DNA of 42,527 bases, taken from positions 1 through 42,527 of IMG/VR virus record IMGVR_UViG_3300034073_000825; one strand, given 5' to 3'. Below the pieces are notes generated by a model. The model ran no database searches. It had not been told where the DNA came from and saw nothing but the letters and a program-made list of their open reading frames with translations. The stretch is from a virus. A program made the position numbers and the translations under genes. Below are positions 37,371-42,527 of the stretch, in pieces (within the stretch, counting starts at the first letter, position 1; each line of letters begins with the position of its first letter).

Positions 37371-37453
37371 ACTTCCAACCATTGATAGGCGGTAGCACAC
37401 TTGTATGGTACTACTGCGAAGAAACAGAAACGATAAAAACCAAAGTGATATGA
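37361..37453 (+). CDS. possible very small gene, 30 aa
   Basis: MWIDFQPLIGGSTLVWYYCE is read from ATG 37361 to TGA 37453. It overlaps the previous stop by 10 bp and the next start by ATGA, so the three genes tile without gaps. The MWIDFxP start is common in short Bacteroidota phage proteins. Length alone keeps confidence low. Confidence 0.4.
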   Translation: MWIDFQPLIGGSTLVWYYCEETETIKTKVI

Positions 37454-37875
37454 CCTACAAACTGAAACACCTTAGCAAGTACTGCTGCAAGCCCGAAACC
37501 GAAACAGAATTTGAAGCCGTCAAGATGGCTGCTGAATTGGGAGGGGTTGGATGGTTTGAAGAAAACTGTTATCCTGATGAGTTATTCCCGTATCTTTCTG
37601 CTTATGTTTTAGATGGGTTTGTTTCGGGTGATTCAAGTGGTGTAGTTAAGAGAAAGGACGAAATCCCCGTCCTCGAATTTTGCCGCAAACTCCGAATGAC
37701 CGAAGAAGAGGCGCAAGCGTTGGAAGCTGATATGGTTGAATTTGAAGCGTGTCATGTTGATAAAAAATGGCGCTGGAAAGACAATTTCACATTGGAAGCG
37801 ATGGATGGACATCATCTTAGATTGTCAGAAGATGCCAAAGAGTGCTACTTAGTTAAGGACAATCCAACAAAGTAA
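37450..37875 (+). CDS. hypothetical early protein, 141 aa
   Basis: MTYKLKHLSKYCCKPETETE starts at the ATGA overlap at 37450; a longer frame from 37405 is rejected because it crosses the small gene. Helical and acidic, with RKLRMTEEEAQALEADMVEF. Last gene of the early region, 25 bp before the -7 box of the tail/packaging operon. Function unknown. Confidence 0.6.
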   Translation: MTYKLKHLSKYCCKPETETEFEAVKMAAELGGVGWFEENCYPDELFPYLSAYVLDGFVSGDSSGVVKRKDEIPVLEFCRKLRMTEEEAQALEADMVEFEACHVDKKWRWKDNFTLEAMDGHHLRLSEDAKECYLVKDNPTK

Positions 37876-37900
37876 CGCCAACGTGTAACAAACTATTTCG

Positions 37901-37908
37901 TATATTTG
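37901..37908 (+). promoter_or_regulatory. -7 box TATATTTG of the tail and packaging operon
   Basis: CGTATATTTG, 21 bp before the ATG of the major tail protein gene; no TTTG -33 box at the usual distance. It is the only promoter-like site seen before a gene string that runs over the genome ends to 10564, about 15 kb. Confidence 0.6.
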
Positions 37909-37929
37909 CCATGAACTAATACTAAGAAC

Positions 37930-38499
37930 ATGGCTAATTGCGTTACATACGGGTGTACAGACGTACCCGAACAGGAGTTAAACGTTTGTGGGGCTACTAT
38001 TGCTGGTGGTGGTCAACAGGCTTTGATTTTCCTTTGCGGTGCTGCAACCGTTACGGCTGAGGATTGGGATAACGACACGCTCGTTTCTCAGGACATTGCC
38101 AACGGATTGGCCGCTTTGTTCAAGAACATCAAAGTGGGTATTGCTGCTGGTTCACCAGTAGACCAAGGCGCAACTTACATCGCGGGTCAACCACCCAAGA
38201 CCGTTACTTACGACTTCACAGGTACATGGATGGACGAGAACGTTAACGAGGTGAACGATGTGAGTTACGATGCTTTGAACGCTGCAAGTGGGTTCGTTGC
38301 CGAGGCGGTTTTTATTAAGTTGGCCGATGACGACACCAAAGGAGAGTTGATATACAACACTTCGGGAGGTATTCTTTTCAAAGGTTCTAAAGTAGTTCCT
38401 GACGACAACACGGATTCGGTTCACTACGAGTATAACCTTTCGTGGAGGTCTAAGGAATCAACCAAACGCACAACACTACCAAGCGGAATATTCTCTTGA
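37930..38499 (+). CDS. major tail protein, 189 aa
   Basis: A beta-rich protein of the right size for a siphovirus tail tube subunit: MANCVTYGCTDVPEQELNVC start, ALIFLCGAATVTAEDW, TYIAGQPPKTVTYDFTGTWM, then GFVAEAVFIKLADDDTKGEL and WRSKESTKRTTLPSG. It is the first gene of the tail/packaging operon, with the strongest-looking promoter of its class. On the circle the chaperone and tape measure genes follow after the packaging genes. The call rests on size, composition and position. Confidence 0.65.
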   Translation: MANCVTYGCTDVPEQELNVCGATIAGGGQQALIFLCGAATVTAEDWDNDTLVSQDIANGLAALFKNIKVGIAAGSPVDQGATYIAGQPPKTVTYDFTGTWMDENVNEVNDVSYDALNAASGFVAEAVFIKLADDDTKGELIYNTSGGILFKGSKVVPDDNTDSVHYEYNLSWRSKESTKRTTLPSGIFS

Positions 38500-39350
38500 T
38501 TTTACTGATAGCTTTTGGCAAGCGGGGTTATGGGTTGATGGCTCATAATCTCGCTTTGTCTATTAAAAAAAGGTCTGATATTCCGATACACCTTTACATA
38601 ACGGACGAACTTCGACCGTATGTAGATGTTTCGATGTTCGCTTCAATCAACCGACTGACTGACGATGACTATAAGACACGCGGAAGGATTGAACCAGCGA
38701 AAGTAAAGACACGAATTTACGAGTTAGGACGTAGAATAGGGCTTGAGAAGTTCCTATACTTGGACGTTGACGGGTTATGTCTGAACCCGTTTGACAAGGT
38801 ATTAGAGGAATTGGATGGCACGACAATCGCAACAGAGATAATCGGCAAAGGTGGAAAGAATGACGTTGTGAATTACTCAATTTGGGCATCAAACGAGGAC
38901 ATTTGGCGCGAGTTCGGACTGAAAGACGATGCTATTCTTTGCGGTGTTCAGTCCAGTTGGATGTACTTCGAGAAATCGACCGTATGCGACAAGTTACAGG
39001 AGTACTTGAATTGGTATATGCTCAAAGGTTTACCGCGTTCAATGGTTTCACATCTATGGGGTGGTGCATTGCCTGACGAATTGCTTTATCAGGGCATCTT
39101 CGCTAAAATGGGAATAGTGCCAAACACGGCTAAAGGGGTTATCTTCTTTGGGCACAAGAAAGCGTTGGACACACCTAAAGAGGTTTCCGAGAAGTACAAT
39201 ATTTTAAGCCTTTACGGTAATGGAGACGGTAATACATTGACCCGTCCAAAATGGTTCAAGCTATACGATTCTGAATTGCGTAAATTAGGAGGTCACTATT
39301 ACCCACATGACAGGGTAATGAAGGATAAGCACGTAAACCGTGGAAATTGA
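38496..39350 (+). CDS. glycosyltransferase-like protein (GT8/GT-A type), 284 aa
   Basis: Starts TTG overlapping the tail protein stop (TTGA). YGLMAHNLALSIKKRSDIPI, then FLYLDVDGLCLNPFDKVLEE, where DVD is the DxD metal site of GT8-like enzymes; later a conserved-looking Asp/Glu stretch (PDELLYQGIF) and a C-terminal GHxK-like GHKK. Fixed between the tail protein and the terminase, it may glycosylate the tail or another virion protein. Donor sugar unknown. Confidence 0.65.
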   Translation: MILLIAFGKRGYGLMAHNLALSIKKRSDIPIHLYITDELRPYVDVSMFASINRLTDDDYKTRGRIEPAKVKTRIYELGRRIGLEKFLYLDVDGLCLNPFDKVLEELDGTTIATEIIGKGGKNDVVNYSIWASNEDIWREFGLKDDAILCGVQSSWMYFEKSTVCDKLQEYLNWYMLKGLPRSMVSHLWGGALPDELLYQGIFAKMGIVPNTAKGVIFFGHKKALDTPKEVSEKYNILSLYGNGDGNTLTRPKWFKLYDSELRKLGGHYYPHDRVMKDKHVNRGN

Positions 39351-40653
39351 AGTAAATAAGGTCTTTTGGGAATGCCTTACCACCGATAAACGCTACGTTC
39401 ATTCCTACGGTGGAAGGGGTAGCGGTAAATCGCACCATGAAGCACTCAACTTTATATTGAGGATTCTTCAACCCGAATTTTTCAGAGGTGTTTTGGTTAG
39501 GGAGGTTTCCGATACTATTCGCGCTTCGCAGTTCCAACTTATCAAGGACTTGATTGAGAAATACGGACTTGGCAACCGTATCATTTCCAACGAAAGTAGG
39601 ATGGAGTTCTATTGCCCATCAACAGGTAATTCAATCATTTCAACTGGGTTAAAAAAGAGCGCGAAAACAGAAACGGCTAAATTCAAGTCAATAGCCGACC
39701 CTACACACGTGTGGATAGAAGAGGCAGAGGAAATCAGCGAGGACGATTTCAATAAGATAGACGGCTCAATAAGAAAGGTAGGCGTAAAATGTCAGATACG
39801 CTTCACGTATAACACGAACATCGAACCCGATCATTGGATTCGTCAGAAGTTCCACAAGATTAAAAGAGAAGATACATACTACATTCATTCCACTTACAGA
39901 GACAACCTTGCAAATCTGAACAAGGAGTATATTCTAAGCCGTGAACAACTGGCAACCTTAGACCCCGAACGATACGCTGTGGAGGTATTGGGCGAGTGGG
40001 GTTCAAAGAAGGTAATTGCACCGTTTGCAAACGCTTACAATCAGGATAAACATTGGAAAGAAACCGCGTACATTCCCGAGATACCTTTAGGCATAAGTTT
40101 TGACTTCAACATCGACCCGTTTGCGTTCATCTATTATCAATTTTGGCTCGATAAGGACGGCTATCATTTTCATGTGTTCGATGAAGAAACGATTGAAGGC
40201 GGAACAATATCCGAAGGCTGCGACCGTATCTTACAGAAGTTCGGGCGTAGGGCTTTGGTAACAGCTAAGATAACGGGTGACTACTCAGGAACGAATAGGA
40301 ACATGATGGAACCCGACAAAGCGAACATCTACCAAACAATACTGAATAGACTTGGTGTCAATAGGTCACAGTTAGACATAAGACCGAACCCGACACATCG
40401 AAATTCACGGGAACAGGTAAACTATCTACTAACTTACTTTCCAGACTTGCGTATCGGAAAAAATTGCCTAAATTTGGAACGTGACCTTCGGACGGTTGAA
40501 ATAAACCCCGATGGAACGATAAGAAAAACAGACCGAAAGAAAGACGAACAGAAGGCCGACCACTTGGACGCTTTCCGATACGCGATAAACACACACGAAA
40601 TTGCAACATGGGTCAAGAACCATCAGAGGTCAACGCCAAACTACGCAAGATAG
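39340..40653 (+). CDS. terL: terminase large subunit, 437 aa
   Basis: ATPase: Walker A GGRGSGKS (24-31) and Walker B VWIEEAEE (124-131). RNaseH-like nuclease: Asp255 in SFDFNID, Asp314 in GDYSG and Asp407/Asp410 in KADHLDAF. The layout is that of PBSX-type (Terminase_3) proteins. It drives DNA into the head and cuts it. The start is a GTG at 39340 that overlaps the glycosyltransferase by 11 bp. The end overlaps the next gene by 46 bp. Confidence 0.95.
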   Translation: MEIEVNKVFWECLTTDKRYVHSYGGRGSGKSHHEALNFILRILQPEFFRGVLVREVSDTIRASQFQLIKDLIEKYGLGNRIISNESRMEFYCPSTGNSIISTGLKKSAKTETAKFKSIADPTHVWIEEAEEISEDDFNKIDGSIRKVGVKCQIRFTYNTNIEPDHWIRQKFHKIKREDTYYIHSTYRDNLANLNKEYILSREQLATLDPERYAVEVLGEWGSKKVIAPFANAYNQDKHWKETAYIPEIPLGISFDFNIDPFAFIYYQFWLDKDGYHFHVFDEETIEGGTISEGCDRILQKFGRRALVTAKITGDYSGTNRNMMEPDKANIYQTILNRLGVNRSQLDIRPNPTHRNSREQVNYLLTYFPDLRIGKNCLNLERDLRTVEINPDGTIRKTDRKKDEQKADHLDAFRYAINTHEIATWVKNHQRSTPNYAR

Positions 40654-40802
40654 GAATCGCATTTAAAGACCTTGGACAGGCGTATATCAACCTTTCACGT
40701 TGGCCAGAGGACTATCGCCAATTCGAGAAGATAAAGGACTTGGAACAGGAACTAAAGAAACTGACAAATGCCACTACCGAAACCGAAACCACAGGAAACT
40801 AA
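40608..40802 (+). CDS. hypothetical helical protein, 64 aa
   Basis: MGQEPSEVNAKLRKIGIAFK begins inside the terminase gene. The protein is one or two amphipathic helices (EKIKDLEQELKKLTN) with a Thr/Glu-rich tail. It overlaps the 46-residue gene downstream by 35 bp. Possibly a packaging accessory, by position. Confidence 0.55.
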   Translation: MGQEPSEVNAKLRKIGIAFKDLGQAYINLSRWPEDYRQFEKIKDLEQELKKLTNATTETETTGN

Positions 40803-40908
40803 ACAGGAGTTCATCAACCGTTGTATGGCCGACCCTATAACGAATAAGGACTTTCCAACGGCAAATCAAAGGTTCGCGGTATGTAACTCGCAATGGAATA
40901 AGAAATGA
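40768..40908 (+). CDS. small phage protein of the FxxRCMxD type, 46 aa
   Basis: MPLPKPKPQETKQEFINRCM, then FPTANQRFAVCNSQWNKK. The pattern E-F-I-x-R-C-M, then N/K-x-F-P-x-x-x-Q-R-x-A-V-C-x-x-Q-W is one I recognise from a short segment found in phages near head maturation or ParB-type genes. Two Cys and the WNKK end are kept. It is coupled to the ParB-like gene by ATGA. Confidence 0.7.
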   Translation: MPLPKPKPQETKQEFINRCMADPITNKDFPTANQRFAVCNSQWNKK

Positions 40909-41420
40909 AAGTTTCGTTATTAAAACCAAACCCGAAGAACCCGCGTATAATTCGCGATGATAAGTTTAAAAAACTTGTTGAGTCATTGCGTTCATTTCCT
41001 GAAATGATGGAAAAGCGGCCTATGGTATGCGTTACGGACGTGGATGGAAAGCTGTACCCATTGGGCGGAAATATGCGCCTACGTGCCATTCAGGAGCTTG
41101 GCATGAAAGAGATACATGATTCATGGGTAGTGCTGGCCGATGATTGGACGGAGGAAAAGCGTTTAGAGTTCACCATCAAGGACAACGCTTCTTTTGGTGA
41201 ATGGAATTACGAGGACCTCGCGAATGAATGGGACGCGGAGCAGTTAAGTGATTGGGGTGTGGATGTGCCGCGATTTGCTGACGAAGATGAATCTATTGCA
41301 AAAAAAATAGAAGAAGTAGAGCGTTGGTATTTGAACATTGAATTTAAGAATGAATCAGACGTTAGCGAATGGTATGACAAGCTAATATCAGAGGGTCTAA
41401 TTTGTAAAATAGTGCAATGA
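40905..41420 (+). CDS. ParB/Srx-like domain protein, 171 aa
   Basis: LKPNPKNPRIIRDDKFKKLV and LYPLGGNMRLRAIQELGMKE carry the ParB N-terminal motifs (PNPxNPR; G-x-x-R-x-x-A). LEFTIKDNASFGEWNYEDLA follows, as in the phage ParB proteins that accompany DNA methylases. No DNA-binding HTH domain is attached. ParB-family domains hydrolyse nucleotides and load on DNA; here, the ATGA coupling to the ABC ATPase-acyltransferase suggests a joint role. Confidence 0.75.
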   Translation: MKVSLLKPNPKNPRIIRDDKFKKLVESLRSFPEMMEKRPMVCVTDVDGKLYPLGGNMRLRAIQELGMKEIHDSWVVLADDWTEEKRLEFTIKDNASFGEWNYEDLANEWDAEQLSDWGVDVPRFADEDESIAKKIEEVERWYLNIEFKNESDVSEWYDKLISEGLICKIVQ

Positions 41421-42527
41421 CATTTCCGAAAACAATAGACGTTAAACTTGAATCTGAAGTTTTCACTAATTTTAGATGTCAAGTAGCTGCGAACAGTTTG
41501 GATATAGACGCTAAGAAAAAATCAAAACATCATCTAAGAATTGAAAACGTCAACATACCGAATGAATGGAATATCGGTTTGATATATGGCGCAAGTGGTT
41601 CTGGTAAAACGACTACTGTAACTAAATTGTTCGGTTCGTCTGTATTTGAAACGATACTTGATGAAGAACAACCTATAATAAACCAATTGCCAAAAGAGTT
41701 CACTTATGAAGAATGTGCTGCGTTGCTAAACGGCATCGGATTAAATTCAGTGCCTTGTTGGATTCGTCCAGTTAAAACATTGTCAAACGGACAAAAAGCA
41801 AGGGCAGAAGCCGTTTTGTTAATGTGTCAAAATAAAGATGTGGTCTTTATTGATGAATGGACTTCTGTTGTTGATAGAACCGTGGCAAAGGCAATGAGTA
41901 TATGCTTGCACAAATACGCAAAGCGAACGAATAAAAAAATAGTTCTGCTGTCGTGTCATTATGATATAATCGAATGGCTTAAACCTGATTGGCTCATTGA
42001 TTGCAATACGCAAAAATTTGAACTTCCAAAGTCGAAGGATTTTTTTTTTACAGAACGCGAACAGCTCACATTCACGATACGAGAAATCGGCAGAGAAAGT
42101 TGGAAGTATTTTAGCAAGTATCACTATTTGAGCGAACTGTTGCCCGGAGGTAAAATATATCTATATGGGCTTTTTGACGGTGACAATCAAATAGGGTTTC
42201 AATGTTTTGCGAATTACACCCCTCACAAATCAGGCACAACGATTATATATCACTCAAACAGAACTGTTATCCATCCCGATTACAACGGACTTGGACTCGG
42301 GATAAAACTCATAAATGAAACGAGCAAATTGATGCAACAAAAATTGAAGTGCAGAATCATGGCCAAATTTTCGTCAATCCCTGTATATAAAGCAATGATA
42401 AAGCAAAATGAATGGGTCTTTTTGAAAGAAAATAGGTTGATGGGTAAAATGAAAAAAGGGGGAAATATGCAGCGAACTGGAGGATTTCGTGAGGGTGGCG
42501 TAAAAACTTTTAATTTTGAATTCAAAC
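41417..42527 (+). CDS. ABC ATPase fused to a GNAT/Mom-like acyltransferase (continues to 141)
   Basis: ABC ATPase part: Walker A GASGSGKT (58-65), signature LSNGQKAR (122-129), Walker B VVFIDEW (142-148) with D-loop SVVD, and H-loop SCHYD (179-183). From about 215 an acyltransferase follows: YFSKYHYLS (231-239) resembles the FxxxHY region of phage Mu Mom, VIHPDYNGLGLG (284-295) is the acetyl-CoA loop of GNAT enzymes, and VYKAMIKQNEW (323-333) a typical end. Mom attaches a carbamoylmethyl group to adenine in DNA, so a DNA-modifying enzyme with an energy-dependent module is plausible. Full length is 374 residues with the part at 1-141. The enzyme's real substrate is unknown. Confidence 0.85.
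   Translation, partial: MTFPKTIDVKLESEVFTNFRCQVAANSLDIDAKKKSKHHLRIENVNIPNEWNIGLIYGASGSGKTTTVTKLFGSSVFETILDEEQPIINQLPKEFTYEECAALLNGIGLNSVPCWIRPVKTLSNGQKARAEAVLLMCQNKDVVFIDEWTSVVDRTVAKAMSICLHKYAKRTNKKIVLLSCHYDIIEWLKPDWLIDCNTQKFELPKSKDFFFTEREQLTFTIREIGRESWKYFSKYHYLSELLPGGKIYLYGLFDGDNQIGFQCFANYTPHKSGTTIIYHSNRTVIHPDYNGLGLGIKLINETSKLMQQKLKCRIMAKFSSIPVYKAMIKQNEWVFLKENRLMGKMKKGGNMQRTGGFREGGVKTFNFEFK
42401..42527. repeat. terminal direct repeat, right copy
   Basis: Identical to bases 1-127. It is part of the coding sequence of the ABC ATPase-acyltransferase gene and marks the overlap by which the circular sequence was opened. Confidence 0.95.

Overview
The window is the complete genome of a tailed, probably strictly lytic siphovirus of a Bacteroidota host. 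Bases 1-127 are repeated exactly at 42401-42527, so the molecule is a closed circle (or circularly permuted) of 42,400 bp, and one gene (ABC ATPase-acyltransferase) runs through the artificial ends. The host is inferred from the promoters: -7 boxes of the form TAnnTTTG, four with a TTTG -33 box, and almost no Shine-Dalgarno sequences. No integrase, CI-like repressor, tRNA, DNA polymerase or CRISPR array was seen.

Layout. (1) 37.9 kb through the ends to 10.6 kb, rightward: major tail protein, a glycosyltransferase, large terminase, a ParB / ABC ATPase-acyltransferase pair, small-terminase-like gene, tail chaperone with a -1 frameshift on T9, tape measure, tail hub and fibres, MuF-like protein, a shrunken methyltransferase-like gene and a glycosyltransferase. 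(2) 10.6-13.2 kb: asparagine-synthase-like amidotransferase, LpxA-like acyltransferase and a glycosyltransferase. (3) 13.3-14.5 kb: small genes, an amber-interrupted gene, structured RNA candidates and a small lipoprotein. (4) 14.5-24.3 kb: portal, scaffold, capsid, connectors, a 940-residue fibre with leucine-rich repeats, and a membrane-anchored coiled coil. (5) 24.4-29.0 kb, mostly leftward: small genes, metallophosphoesterase, SSB-like protein, spanin-like protein; one rightward lysis candidate (DUF5675) sits inside. (6) 29.1-37.9 kb, rightward early region: ERF annealing protein, YqaJ-type exonuclease, DUF1064 nuclease, HTH protein, helicase-methyltransferase fusion, replication initiator with a candidate internal origin, DnaA-domain-IV-like protein and many small early genes.

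The most striking feature is a genome-wide control layer. A 19-bp palindrome, ATTTAGAANNNTTCTAAAT, occurs eight times, always at the head of a transcription unit. Four copies lie 21, 21, 21 and 10 bp upstream of near-identical -33/-7 promoters; the other four sit directly in front of a start codon. All four of these start-proximal copies are preceded, at a nearly constant 47-51 bp, by the GTT end of an inverted-repeat element with the plan AAC - stem - loop - stem - GTT. Seven such elements were found; five share the loop ATTGAAAC (one ATTGAAGC) although their stems differ. They resemble folded integron attC sites and could be cassette borders.

The second theme is chemistry: a helicase-DNA methyltransferase fusion, a ParB-like protein coupled to an ABC ATPase fused to a GNAT/Mom-like acyltransferase, three glycosyltransferases, an amidotransferase and an acyltransferase. 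Together they suggest that the phage modifies its own DNA and also a glycan, on the virion or on the host surface. All functions are read from motifs by eye; no database search was run.
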